From positions 55,141,131-55,205,130 of the forward strand of contig CM055268.1 in assembly GCA_029237695.1 (NCBI GenBank): a DNA stretch of 64,000 nucleotides, written 5' to 3'. This DNA is from Conchocele bisecta (taxonomy: Eukaryota; Mollusca; Bivalvia; Lucinida; Thyasiridae). This document shows, in pieces, positions 20,533-31,292 of the stretch; position 1 is the stretch's first letter; each line of letters starts with the position of its first letter. The position numbers and the translations under genes were made by a program. Below the pieces are notes generated by a model, which was given only the letters and a program-made list of their open reading frames with translations, had not been told where the DNA came from and did no database searches.

Positions 20533-21108
20533 ATAGTCTGTTTCACGAAAGCTGCCCAAATTTTACGGCCATATAAACAATTCAAAAACCATATTTTTTT
20601 TGATAATATTAAATTAAAGGAAAATTTAAGAATGAACCTTCTTTTTATTTCGTGAAATTTGGTCAAATATTGATTTTATTGCGAAAACAAAATTTCCCCA
20701 TGTTAAATCCCCATAGACATCTTCACGGAGTGAAGATGTCTATGGGGATTTAACATGGGGAAATTTTTTAGAATTTCAGAAATACTGGACCGATTTTTAA
20801 AATTTAACTTTTGTTTTCTTAATTAGATCATTTCCAAGCTATCTAGCTAGGTTTCGGAGTCAATTTCCGAGAAAAAAAAATGTTTTTTTGACTCCTCCCA
20901 CAAGTCCTCTACCTCTTTTTCCCCCATGTTAAATTCCCATAGAGAAATCAATTACTCGTAATAAAACCAACATTTGACCAAATTTCACGAAATAAAAAGA
21001 AGGCTCATTCTTAAATTTTGCTTTAATTTAATATTATCGAAACAAATATTGTTTTTGCATTGTTTATATAGCCGTAAAATTTGGGCAGGTTTCGTGAAAT
21101 AGACTATA
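20533..21108. mobile_element. Family V, 576-bp inverted-repeat element
   Basis: Ends atagtctgtttcacgaaa and ttcgtgaaatagactat. Arms continue as aaccttctttttatttcgtg / cacgaaataaaaagaaggct. The centre has a nearly perfect hairpin at 20690-20764 (ccccatgttaaatcc ... ggatttaacatgggg). A second, more diverged copy is at 59630-60117. Confidence 0.82.
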
Positions 21109-21274
21109 GTTCTGTTCACAGTCGCCACCAGATTTGCATAAAGCCGTAAATTAGTGCATGCTTTCACGCATTTACAGTTCCTTGTACACCTTCTACTTCA
21201 ATGGCCGCCATATTTGATGAGCTTATATCACACGTTTTGGTGCTTCGGGAAGGATGTTCCAAGATAGTTCCCAG

Positions 21275-21673
21275 ATGTGAGTTGCTGATTGCTGGTGCCG
21301 TTATCTGGAGTGCGAGTCGTTTCCGCGTCACATGCACTGCATTGAGCAATGAATCTACTGATCCAGCCGGTGCTATGTTGGCATACGTGATGTAATAGCT
21401 GTTGTCCAGCTGCTGGCTTGTAATAAATCTCCAAGTGAATTGAGAGCAGCCATTTCTATATGAAGACAACCGAACAATATCACAAACCTGTCTTATCCAT
21501 GTGTATCTGGCATTCCTTTGTATAAGTTTTGCAACAGCGTACAGTGGCTGATCACATGGAATGGCTGGTCTTTGTTCTCGGTTTAGGAATTGCACATTAT
21601 TTCGTACAACATTAATTGCCTGTCGTATCATTGCAATTGTATACAAACAAAAGTTAAGTATGTCTCGTGTCAA
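21275..21673 (-). pseudogene. Frameshifted fragment of an uncharacterised invertebrate protein family
   Basis: Minus-strand frame 21673-21164 holds N-terminal motifs L-N-R-E-Q-R-P and D-Q-P-L-Y-A-V-A-K (residues ~30-49, about 21586-21527) and a C-terminal A-G-S-V-D-S-L-L / H-V-T-R block (residues ~103-116). The middle is in another frame (about 21504-21390): a TAA at 21495-21493, then D-R-F-V-I-L-F-G, H-I-E-M-A-A-L and G-D-L-L-Q. In order these match a family I remember from cnidarian and mollusc predictions (DQPLYA..K.IQ, GG.HIEMA.LK, AG.ADSFL), function unknown. Two compensating frameshifts plus a nonsense codon make it a pseudogene. Confidence 0.6.
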
Positions 21674-21784
21674 TACGCCATGTGATTAGATCGAAGGCAT
21701 AATTTGTCGTTGTTATCTCCGTATCCTGTTTTAATTAGGGAGATAAATGCCACTTTTATAAAGAGAGAATATCATATATTGCTG

Positions 21785-22040
21785 TGAATGGAGAAATGAG
21801 GCTAACAATTCTTTTTGTTTTGCGACCAGTGTAGATCCATATCAGACTGTGCATCCGCACAGTCAGATCTGAATCTGCACTGTTCGCCAGTACATCAATG
21901 AAACACGGGTCATGCCCTCTAACAAGCAATACAGATCGTTACCAGGCTGCAAAAATGTGCTATTTGATGGGGAGCTATGCTGGGCGCAAATACCAAAAGC
22001 CCCATTTATCCAGGCACAGCCAAATACGCAAATAGCCTTG
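21785..22040. mobile_element. Family O element
   Basis: ggagaaatgaggctaacaat...gcgaccagtgtagatccata ... gtgcatccgcacagtcagat ... ggggagctatgctgggcgca ... gccccatttatccaggcaca. End inverted repeats are recognisable but degraded. Confidence 0.7.
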
Positions 22041-22138
22041 TGACACATGTACCGAGTGTATTCGAAGACGCTATGGACGACGTAGACATATCGTGGCTTG
22101 CCAGACAGCCAGGTGCGTTGACATTTCACATTTCACTT

Positions 22139-22372
22139 TACTTCTGAACTTCTTACGATTACAATGTACGTAAGTGCGGATTTAGAATAGTCTGTATATT
22201 TCAATTGATGGATTTACATTTATTGAGCATAGGCTGCATATGCAGCCTAAGCTCAATAAATGTAAATCAAATAATTGTTTACAAGTTATTGTTTACATTG
22301 TTAATGTGAAATTTACAGAAAATTTTGCACTTATGAACATTTTATTCGTATGAAGTTTAATGAAACGGGCCC
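22139..22372. mobile_element. Family B, left end eroded
   Basis: gaacttcttacgattacaatg ... central aggctgcatatgcagcctaag hairpin ... gtttaatgaaacgggccc. The left GGGGCC terminus is missing. Confidence 0.8.
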
Positions 22373-22433
22373 TGATGTTGACGATTATGCAATAGAACAA
22401 TGCAAACACAACACGTACCTACGAAGGTGCAAA

Positions 22434-23302
22434 TTATTATAGGAATGAATGGCCTTTTTGTGGAATTTATCGGGGTATAAACTTGGAAAATTCGCGGGAA
22501 TACTGGACGAAAGCCGGAAGGCCTCGTCCAGTATTCCCGCGACTTTTCCAAGTTTATATCCCCGATAAATTCCACAAAAAGGCCATTCATTCCTTATAAT
22601 TCCAGCATTTGAAATAAATTCATCAAGAAAATGTGTTTATTTTCCGTTTTCTTACGCCTCACGGTTACGGAAAGTAGTTCGGCGTGGGAGTTTACTGGTA
22701 TATACATTATGGACAGAGACTTGCTACGGGCCAATCAAATGTTAGGGAATTGTGTAAATATTTTTGTGCTTCAATTATGATACTGGTATATTCGTTTCCT
22801 TGGAAGAAAAGATGAGTTTTTAAACTGTGAAATAAATCGAATCATATTTCATGATACATGTATGACCTGAAAGTTGTGTGGAATATTTCGCCTGTGTGTA
22901 GTAACGGCATGAACTGTACACACATATGTTTATATTCCTATAATTCCAGCACAAAAATAATTACACAATTCCCTAACATTTGATTGGTCCGTACCAAGTC
23001 TCTGTCCAAAATTTATATCCCAGTAAACTCCCACGCCGAACTACTTTCCGTAACCGTCAACCGCAGTTAAAATAATTCTTAAGAAAACGGAAAATAAACA
23101 CATTTTCTTGATTAATTTATTTAAAATGCTGGAATTATAAGGAATGAATGGCCTTTTTGTGGAATTTATCGGGGATATAAACTTGGAAAAGTCGCGGGAA
23201 TACTGGACGAGGCCTTCCGGCCTTCGTCCAGTATTCCCGCGACTTTTCCAAGTTTATACCCCGATAAATTCCACAAAAAGGCCATTCATTCCTATAATAG
23301 TT
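22434..23302. mobile_element. Two family G elements tail to tail
   Basis: First copy 22434-22780 begins with the aggaatgaatggcc hairpin and ends ttgtgcttcaattat. Second copy 22937-23302 is its inverse (ataattccagcacaaaaat ... ggccattcattcctat). A 155-bp unique loop (22780-22937) separates them, giving an ~870-bp inverted repeat overall. Each G element has a terminal hairpin (aatactggacga...ggccggaaggcc...tcgtccagtatt) plus a ~190-bp segment bounded by ataattccagc / gctggaattat. Confidence 0.88.
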
Positions 23303-23454
23303 GCAAATCAATATAAGACTGGAAATTATGTAAACCTTTTCAAAGAAGCCATGATCAGACTTTGTTTTCGGAATGCTGGTTAGACTCCATTTCAATTTAT
23401 GAAAGAAAGACCGTGACATACAGTGCATGTACATGCGGTAGTATAATTGTAAAT

Positions 23455-23690
23455 GTTACTGGATGTAACAGGTATTTCAAAAATTAACAGATACTGGATG
23501 TAACATGTATTTCAAAAATTAACAGTTACTGGATGTAACATGTATTTTCACCAGCATTATAAGTTACTGGATGTAACATGTATTTTCACCAACATTATAA
23601 GTTACTGGATGTAACATGTATTTTCACCAAAATCATAAGTTACTGAATATAACATGTATTTTAATAGATATGTATTTTCTCCAGTGTGAA
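23455..23690 (+). repeat. 38-bp minisatellite, about six units
   Basis: Units start gttactggatgtaacatg; first two are 35 bp (tttcaaaaattaacag), the rest 38 bp (ttttcaccaacattataa). Each unit carries an inverted pair GTTAC/GTAAC. Confidence 0.92.
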
Positions 23691-23764
23691 TAATCCCTAG
23701 CATAGTACGCAATGATAAGCTAGCACATACCATACACAGCATTTCCATTTCGTCAGTCACAGTC

Positions 23765-23988
23765 TGGGGCCCGTTTCACTAAACTTCTTACGACTAAAAT
23801 GTTCGTAAGCGCAAATTTAGGATAGTCTACAAATTTCAATTGATGGATTTACATTTATTTATCATATCAATAAATGTAAATCCAATAATTGTTTACAAGA
23901 AAACAGTGTTGATGTGCAATTTACAGACTATCATAATTTTGCACTTACGAACATTTTAGTCGTACGAAGTTTAGTGGAACGGCCCCAG
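23765..23988. mobile_element. Family B, hairpin centre deleted
   Basis: GGGGCCCGTTTCAC to GTGGAACGGCCCC. The usual gcataggctgcatatgcagc core is shortened to tttatcatatcaataaa, so the terminal hairpin tip is lost. Confidence 0.85.
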
Positions 23989-24100
23989 GTGTGTGCAAGA
24001 CCTCTGCCATCAGGTCGGTTTCTACGATGGTCAAATACATATAGTAACACTAGTTTAAACAATATGTATTAAATTATAAGTCATGTAAAGGAAGTAACAC

Positions 24101-24512
24101 TAAGGTAGTTGTGCCCTCCATGTGGCCCCATGTAAAGTCTATGGAAATCTAATAAACAAACTAATAAAACAATAGCAACTTACAAATGTACATACATAAA
24201 CCATATGAATGTGATATGTATGCATTTATGCCCATAAAAGTACACACACACCTGTAATATGCAAATAATAGGCACATTTTGATGTAGCACATGTATATTT
24301 ATGTCTATACACAGGTGTGTAGAAGCCAAATTATACATGTAAAACACCAATATGTGATTATTATGTTCTAACTACAGCATAACGACTTATTGAACACATA
24401 TACATGTAATGTATGTGATTTATTGGTGTAAGTAGCTATTGGTTTATGAGTATGTTTTTTATTAGATTTTCATAGACTTATATGGAACCACAAGAAGGGT
24501 ACAACTACCTTA
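24101..24512. mobile_element. ~410-bp inverted-repeat element
   Basis: taaggtagttgtgccctc (24101) and its degenerate inverse agggtacaactacctta (24496-24512). Arms of ~100 bp pair imperfectly (ctatggaaatctaataaa / ttattagattttcatag). Single copy in this window; directly abuts the P element. Confidence 0.65.
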
Positions 24513-24749
24513 ACCCTTTCAGCACCACATACCTCTATAGAGACAATGTTTGCAAACAGTGCAGATCCAGATGAGCCGGCTCGTAACGAGCCGTCTCATC
24601 AGGATCTCCACTGTTTGTTAATAATTTTAAACGTCGTACAGATTACCCTTTTAGAAGAATGGGATAATTAGAATGAACAAAATTAATGAAATAGCGTGAA
24701 ACATTGGCATGGAACATCCTATTACGTTACTTGGTGTTGAAAGGGTTAA
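24510..24749. mobile_element. Family P, piggyBac-like MITE
   Basis: TTAACCCTTTCAGCACC ... GGTGTTGAAAGGGTTAA, about 240 bp, with a central hairpin gcagatccagatgagccggc / gagccgtctcatcaggatct. TTAA at both termini and CCCTTT ends are characteristic of piggyBac-type MITEs (known). Other copies 38056-38303 and 50028-50273. Confidence 0.82.
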
Positions 24750-24873
24750 TACGCACAATTGCGGTCCCGACACATACATGTTCATGCACCCTACGTGAAT
24801 GGGATGCATAAATGGGGCTACGGGTTTCGTGACCTGTGTACAATGTAGCTTATCTAGCGCAATCCAGCAGCCT

Positions 24874-25116
24874 GGGGCCCATTTCACTAAACTTCTTACG
24901 ACTAAAATGTTCGTAAGCGCAAATTTAGGATAGTCTACACATTTTAATTGATGGATTTACATTTATTGAGCATAGGCTGCATATGCAGCCTATGCTCAAT
25001 AAATGTAAATCCAATAATTATTTACAATAAATCATTGTTAATGTGAAATTTACAGACTATCATAATTTTGCGCTTACGAACATTTTAGTCGTAGAAAGTT
25101 TAGTGAAACGACCCCC
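24874..25116. mobile_element. Family B hairpin MITE
   Basis: GGGGCCCATTTCAC to GTGAAACGACCCCC with intact aggctgcatatgcagcct hairpin. Confidence 0.88.
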
Positions 25117-25124
25117 TGATCCAG

Positions 25125-25295
25125 TTAACGGTCTGTATTGCTGGTTACAAGCCAGACTGCTGTTTAATTGATGAAATGGCGAACAGTGTAGATCCTGATC
25201 AGACTGTGTGGATGCACAGTCTGATCTGGATCTACACTGTGACGCAAACCCAAACACATAAGCCCATTTGTCCCGTCACAGCCACGTATATGAGC
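25125..25295. mobile_element. Family O, partial, reverse orientation
   Basis: gatgaaatggcgaacagtgt ... gcacagtctgatctggatct ... cataagcccatttgtcccgtc then acagccacgtat. It is the inverse of the other O copies. Confidence 0.7.
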
Positions 25296-25741
25296 ATTTT
25301 TATTTTCGTGCGAAAGTCTCACGTGATATTCCCACACCGACTACAGACGGGAAAATGTCAGTATAATCAGTCATTCGAGGATAATGGACACATATTTGAT
25401 ATAGTTAGCACATACGTAAATCTTATTTGCGGATTTAATGCCGCCGACGGCAGTTAGTTTATGTCTGGGATAACGGCACAATGACGTTAAATATACCGCC
25501 GACCGACACAAAATACATTATGCCGTGTTTTACGAGTATTATACATTTTACTGCCATTTACCATTGTACATGTATATATACTATTTTAGAGTTGTATTTA
25601 GGATCATGTTGGAAAGGCTAGTTGTGATTTAAATGGCTGAGTGGAAGAACCATATTGTAAGACTATACCATGCTTTAGACCGGTCACAAAATACATATAC
25701 ACCGTTTGTTCAATGAGGGTGATTGTCACACTTCATAATCT
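25296..25741. other. Stretch without recognised feature
   Basis: No repeat or exon recognised. The open frame reaching 25457 starts in the O element and is rejected. Confidence 0.4.
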
Positions 25742-26243
25742 GGTGCCCGTTTCACTAAACTTCGTACGACTAAAATGTTCGTAAATGCAAATTTAGGATC
25801 GACTGGAAATTTCAATTGATGGATTTACATGTATTGAGCATAGGCTGCATATGCAGCCTGTGCTCAATAAATGTAAATCTAATAATTGTTTGCAAGAAAA
25901 CATTGTTAATGTGAAACTTACAGACTATCATAAGTTTGCATTTTATCCCGTCAACACAGTGCGTATGTGAAACACGGTGCCGTGAAACAATTTTGATATC
26001 CAGTCAATACAATTTTTGCATTTTACAGCCATTTGTAGGTGTTGACGGGATAAATAGAATAGTAGGTTAGTGCCGTGAATGGGAAGGGAAAAAACATATC
26101 TGGCGCGGCACGGAAACGGGATGTGATCGGCAGAGCCTCGCCCATCCCGTTTCCTGAGCCTTGCCAGATATTTTTTCCCATTCACGGCACTAACCTACTA
26201 TTCTCTATTTAGTTCTACGAAGTTTATAGTGAAACGGGCCCCC
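25742..26243. mobile_element. Family B interrupted by a family C element
   Basis: B runs from ggtgcccgtttcac to cagactatcataagtttgca (25940) and resumes with ttagttctacgaagtttata and gtgaaacgggcccc (26213-26243). The C element 25941-26212 (ttttatcccgtcaacacag ... cactaacctactattctctat) lies between, losing or replacing ~13 bp of B. Confidence 0.85.
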
Positions 26244-26328
26244 TACGATAACCTCCATTTGGCGTGTGAAAACACATGTTTGTGTCCACCGACTTACATG
26301 TACGCTTGCAATGGGATCGAGAATATTA

Positions 26329-26688
26329 CTATAGGAATGAATGGCCTTTTTGTGGAATTTATCGGGGTATAAACTTGGAAAAGTCGCGGGAATACTGGAC
26401 GAAGGCCGGAAGGCCTCGTCCAGTATTCCCGCGACTTTTCCAAGTTTATATCCCCGATAAATTCCACAAAAAAGGCCATTCATTCCATATAATTCCAACA
26501 TTTGAAATAAATTCATCAAGAAAATGTGTTTATTTTCCGTTTTCTTAAGAATTATTTTAACTACGGTTGACGGTTACGGAAAGTAGTTCGGCATGGGAGT
26601 TTACTGGGATATAAAGTTTGGACAGAGACTTGCTACGGACCAATCAAATGTTAGGGAATTGTGTAAATATTTTTGTGCTGGAATTATT
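26329..26688. mobile_element. Family G element
   Basis: ataggaatgaatggcc hairpin (centre ggccggaaggcc) then the ataattccaacatttgaaat ... tttttgtgctggaattat segment. Followed by a weak O fragment (26700-26760). Confidence 0.88.
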
Positions 26689-27084
26689 GAATTTTCAACG
26701 GTGGATGGGCAGTCTGATTTGGGTATACACTGGTCGTCCGCGCAGTCTCATCTTTGTCTAGAATGGACACACGGGCTATTATTCCAATATTGTCCAATCG
26801 TTGCTGGCATTACCCTAGTTTCATGAAACTATTTCCGTCCATTAAATGTACATTACATGTACATTATGTGACAACGAAGAGGCTACATGTAGGTTCCAAA
26901 TTCGGTAATGGTCAAGTGCTGATCGCGAATTAATGGCCGTGTGACCTCAATCGAGATCAGTTTGACCAGACTGTACTTATTACCGAGCGTAAAAGTGGAA
27001 TACATAAGGGAATGTGCTGTAATATAGGGAGCCCCGCAAGGGACGTATAAGTATTATGCCACCGGGTTTCGAAGAAACGGGTGG

Positions 27085-27212
27085 CATATAGTGTTTGGAC
27101 CGTCCGTCTGTCCGTCCGTCCGTCCGACGGACACGAACGTCCGTCCGTCCGTCTGTCAGTCAGTCTGTCTGTCTGGCTGACGTCTGTCTGTCTGTCTGTC
27201 TGTCTGGCTGAC

Positions 27213-27260
<48 letters not shown>

Positions 27261-27297
27261 GCGTGTCCGTCCGTCCGTCCGTCCGTCCGTCGGTTCA
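27085..27297 (+). repeat. (GTCC/GTCT)n tetranucleotide microsatellite
   Basis: Alternating gtccgtccgtcc and gtctgtctgtct blocks with two ggctgac interruptions. It gives open, meaningless frames on both strands. A short second copy is at 28097-28125. Confidence 0.97.
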
Positions 27298-28051
27298 TCA
27301 CTTTGTCATAGTTTCTCAAACTGGCCATAGCATCTACATAAGTTTCTTAATCGCTTCAATACTTCAACACTTCATTCATTGGTATGTGTGCCACACCTGC
27401 CTATTCATAATTTATATGACCTTCGCCTTTTGACCTTCACCAGGTTACTTAAATGACTTAACAATTTTGGTTAACCAGTTCGTCACAGTTTCTCAAACTG
27501 GCCATATCATCTACATAAGTTGTTTAATCGCTTCAATACTTCAACACTTCATTCATTGGTATGTGTGCCACACCTGCCTTTTCATAATTGATATGACCTT
27601 CGCCTTTTGACCTTCACCAGGTTACTTAAATGACTTAACAATTTTGGATAACCAGTTCGTCACAGTTTCTCAAACTGGCCATATCATCTACATAAGTTGC
27701 TTAATCGCTTCAATACTTCAACACTTCATTCATTGGTATGTGTGCCACACCTGCCTTTTCATAATTTATATGACCTTCGCCTTTTGACCTTCACCAGGTT
27801 ACTTAAATCACTTAACAATTTTGGTTAACCAGTTCGTCACAGTTTCTCAAACTGGCCATATCATCTACATAAGTTCCGTAATCGCTTTAATATTTCAATA
27901 CTTCATTCATTTGCATGTTTGCCACACCTGCCTTCCCATAACTAATAGCCTTTTCACATTTCCAGGCTTCCTGAAATCACCTTATCCAGATTCAGAAGTT
28001 TCCTTAACAAGTTTGTCAAACTACCCATACATGTACATAAGTTAAATAATT
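27298..28051 (+). repeat. 177-bp tandem array, about 4.2 units
   Basis: The unit start cgtcacagtttctcaaactg recurs at 27481, 27658 and 27835 (period 177), with an earlier start near 27304. Units contain cttcgccttttgaccttcac. Diverged relative of the ~165-bp arrays at 3221-4620 and 48290-49190. Confidence 0.93.
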
Positions 28052-28186
28052 ATGCAACCGGGTTTCGAAGAAACGGGTGCCATATAGTGTTTGGACCGTC
28101 CGTCTGTCCGTCCGTCCGTCCGTCAGTTTCTCAAATATGCTGTAGGTGGCATCCGCGTTCGACAGACGCAGTTCTTGTATTATTTT

Positions 28187-28362
28187 ATTAATTCGTTCCC
28201 ACGAAATAACAATTCGTTCCCTCAATTTAACAATTAGTTCCCACGAATTAACAATTCATTCCCACAAAATGACAATTCGTTCCCACGAAATGACAATTCG
28301 TTCTTTCAATTCAACAATTGAATGGGAACGAATTGTTATATCGTGGGAACGAATTAATAAAA
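28187..28362. repeat. 22-bp minisatellite of family J
   Basis: aacaattcgttcccacgaaatg-type units, period 22, ending in a fold-back (gggaacgaattgttatatcg). Related arrays at 41665-41760 and 45210-45440, always beside tacggagccccg / cggggctccgta ends. Confidence 0.88.
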
Positions 28363-28554
28363 AACAAGAATTCTACGTCCCCTGCGGGGCTCCGTATATT
28401 ACAGCACATTCCCTTATATGTATTCCACTTTTATGTTCAGGTCTGAGTCTCGACCGCTGCAGCATGTGAGCACTTGAGCTGGTGTAGACCAGTGACTTTC
28501 CTCTTGGCACATTACCGCATGCTGTAATCCGCCAATATCTGTTGATTTCTTTAT

Positions 28555-28830
28555 GTCACAATATTTGAATACTGTGCTTGAAATCAAGCATCTTAACTGA
28601 CTGAGCCTGAGCTACAGCTCAGGTTCAGACAATCAAATTGCTTGACTGCGAGTTGACATTGCCAATGGATGTTCATAAATATTGATAATCAGGGCCCGGT
28701 TGCTCAAAACCTCTGTTAGCTTAACAGACTGTTAAATCCTTAGCAATGCTAAGGATTTAACAGTCTGTTAAGCTAACAGAAGCTTTTAGCAACCGGACCC
28801 TGGGTAATATAAACGCAGGCGGTTTCTTTA
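28555..28830. mobile_element. Family R interrupted by family L
   Basis: R: tgcttgaaatcaagc ... gactgcgagttgacattgcc ... aaatattgataat, then L (28690-28802, cagggcccggttgctc ... agcaaccggaccctg, a 113-bp palindrome centred on agcaatgct), then R resumes ggtaatataaacgcaggcgg. Confidence 0.82.
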
Positions 28831-28834
28831 TTTC

Positions 28835-29240
28835 AAACTACTTGAATGTTGTACTTGAAATAAAACAGCTTGATTGGCTGAGCCTGAGTTACATGCTCAG
28901 ACAATCAAACATTACTTGACTGCGAGTTGACATTGTCAATAGATGTTCATAAATATTAAGAATCTTGGGCACGTTTCAATAAACTTCGTACGACTTAAAT
29001 GTTCGTAAGTGCAGATTTAGAATAGTCTGTAAATTTCAATTGATGGCTTTACATTTATTGAGCATAGGCTGCATATGCAGATGCTAATGCTCAATAAATG
29101 AATAAATCCAATAATTGTTTACAAGAAATCATTGTTAATGTGAAATTTACAGACTATCATAAGTGTGCACTTTAATCGTAGGAAGTTTAGTGAAACGACC
29201 CCCTGGACAATATTAACGTGGGCGGTTTTGTATTCCCCTT
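28835..29240. mobile_element. Family R interrupted by family B
   Basis: R: gtacttgaaataaaacagct ... ctgcgagttgacattgtcaa ... aatattaagaatc, then B (28967-29206), then R resumes gacaatattaacgtgggcgg. The break in R is at the same place as in the neighbouring copy, where L is inserted. Confidence 0.82.
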
Positions 29241-29520
29241 CCCCTCACCCCAACATGACATGTAATTCCCCCGCCCTTACGCCTCCATATATATCAATGA
29301 ATGTATTAAAATGTGCATAAGTATTGCGCTTGTTTGTAATCGCTGTACAAGTTTAGTTCTAAAGGCAATACATGTAGATGGTGATAAATCCGAGTTTAAG
29401 CATTCAAAACATAGATTTTTTTGAGAGGTTGCTGTTGTATAGAGGTTAATTATCGAATTGGGAAACGTGTATTGTTTGTTACAGAGAGGGGATTGTTATA
29501 GAGAGGGGATTGTTATAGAG
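29241..29520. other. Unassigned spacer
   Basis: Nothing recognised except an 18-bp tandem (gagaggggattgttata, x2.5) at 29485-29525. Confidence 0.4.
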
Positions 29521-29529
29521 AGGTATATA

Positions 29530-29778
29530 ACATTTTCGACAGACTATAAAGTATGATACAAAAATAAATACAGTGAATAAATAGTAATGTCCGTTAACAT
29601 TTTAAGGAAACTGCCCCTGATATCAGTGTGAAAATTTACGTCACTCTGATAGAAAACGTACAATAATGCCAAGCAATATGTGGGTTAATGGTGAATGAGT
29701 ATTTATTTTGCCAGAAAATGTATCATGTGCTGTATTTAGATATGAATAACAGTTTGTGCGTGCTGAGTGGGCATGTAC
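29530..29778. mobile_element. Family Q, one end only
   Basis: gtaatgtccgttaacatttt ... ctgatatcagtgtgaaaatt ... ttattttgccagaaaatgta ... gctgagtgggcatgtacctt is the reverse complement of 42284-42540, with several stops in the frame that is open there. Confidence 0.72.
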
Positions 29779-29791
29779 CTTTAATTAGTCG

Positions 29792-30107
29792 TGAATATAG
29801 AGAATAGTACGTTAGTGCCATGAATGGGAAAACATATCTGGCTAGGCTTAGGAAACGGGATGGGCAAGGCTCTGCCAAGCACATCCCGTTTCCATGTGGC
29901 GCCATTCATAGTTTTCCCATTCACGGCAGTAACCTACTATTCGATTTATCCCGTCAACATCTACAAATGGCTTTAAAATTAAAAAAAAAATAACCCCAGT
30001 CACCGCACATATTCATACGCAGTGATTAGGTCGTATTGACAGGATATCAAAAATGTTTCACGGCACCGTGTTTCACGGCACATACGCACCGTGTTGACGG
30101 GATAAAA
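29792..30107. mobile_element. Family C MITE
   Basis: atagagaatagtacgttagtg ... aggaaacgggatgggcaagg hairpin ... cgattaggtcg-type segment ... gtgttgacgggataaa. It contains the aaccccagtcaccgcacat block that copy 1 of the duplication lacks. Confidence 0.85.
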
Positions 30108-30384
30108 TAGTGACAAATGCTGCAGAGGAGCCGCCTCATCTGGATATACAGTGTTTGTTGGCTTTCTGGTCGGTACATGTACGGTGTGAAAGGGTTAATA
30201 TTGCGTAATTTATCGTCACATATACGTGTTTTATTCGCCCCAAAGTACATGTCTAACAGACAGAGAGCGGAAGAATATATAAATGCAAACATATGCAAGA
30301 CTAAAATGTACATATGTACATTATTGGAAACTACTACATAGCATAGAGAATATGTAGTGGATATCCATCGTGCATGTGTGATCA

Positions 30385-30720
30385 GCTGGAAATAATACAC
30401 GAGCGTAAACAACGAGAAAGCGAAGCGAACGAGTTGTTTACGCGGTAACCATCGTACACGAGTGTATTATTTCAAGCTATTCAAACATGTACGATGGAAT
30501 ATTTCTGAACAACATTTTCGGACAATGCGTTTTATTATGTTTCGGAGAGGTTTGGATCTGCGTATGAATTTCGGTGGGTGGTGCTAATTTTATAACGACT
30601 GCGGGTGAGTACACGCGGGTGATTACGGACCGGTGTTCTCTTCACGGTGTACATGATTTCACCGGTTTTCTCTCATAGATAAATTCATGCATATAATAGC
30701 TTGGAATCTAATAAATCACG
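30385..30720. repeat. Diverged relative of the duplication interior
   Basis: ataatacacgagcgtaaac ... gtttacgcggtaacc and cacgagtgtattatttcaag form an inverted pair. The following gtgttctcttcacggtg ... ggttttctctcata block parallels 1673-2150, which also follows a C element. Confidence 0.6.
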
Positions 30721-30968
30721 GTAAAGCTATGGTAACCGGGTAGAAAAGAAAATAACAACAACAACACAACAGCAAACTATAATTTAATTGTGTCTTAAAA
30801 TCGAAAGTACAATGTACATGTACATAATATATTGTTACACGAGTGTTGATTTCATGATGATATTTAATACGAGTTAAGACTACTGATTTCATAATCATCG
30901 AGGCTATGCCGAGTATATACGGTTTATAGAGGTTCCACTGTCAGTAAGTAAGTAAGTAAGTTGTTTAT

Positions 30969-31292
30969 TATTATAGGAATGAATGGCCTTTTTGTGGAAT
31001 TTATCGGGGTATAAACTTGGAAAAGTCGCGGGAATACTGGACGAAGCGATAACAAATTACAATTTTCGAAAACAAAAAAGCCATTCATTCCTTATTATTC
31101 CAGCATTTGAAATAAATTCATCAAGGAAATGTGTTTATTTTCCGTTTTCTTAAGAATTATTTGAACTGCGCCTGACGGTTACGGAAAGTAGTTCGGTATG
31201 GGAGTTTACTGGGATATAAATTTTGGACAGACTTGCTACGGACCAATCAAATGTTAGGGAATTTTGTAAATATTTTTGTGCTGGAATTATAG
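30969..31292. mobile_element. Family G, hairpin partly deleted
   Basis: ataggaatgaatggcc ... aatactggacgaagcgataac then abruptly aaaaaagccattcattcc; most of the right hairpin arm is missing. The remaining ataattccagc ... gtgctggaattat segment is intact. A (gtaa)n run lies just before it. Confidence 0.85.

Larger units (their letters stand above)
26989..28434. mobile_element. 1.45-kb composite with ~60-bp terminal inverted repeats
   Basis: Left 26989-27048 (gtaaaagtggaatacataag ... ggagccccgcaagggacgta) and right 28373-28434 (tacgtcccctgcggggctcc ... tgtattccacttttatg) are near-perfect inverses. Inside, in order: a ccgggtttcgaagaaacggg hairpin, a tetranucleotide microsatellite, a 177-bp tandem array, a second copy of the hairpin and leader, and a 22-bp aattcgttccc minisatellite. 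No coding frame. Confidence 0.78.

Noticed and set aside
20221..20655. 144-codon plus-strand frame
   Set aside because: It spans both arms of a 138-bp palindrome and a V element, with a mirror frame on the other strand.
26957..27328. 123-codon frame rich in T-D-R-Q repeats
   Set aside because: Pure translation of the tetranucleotide microsatellite.
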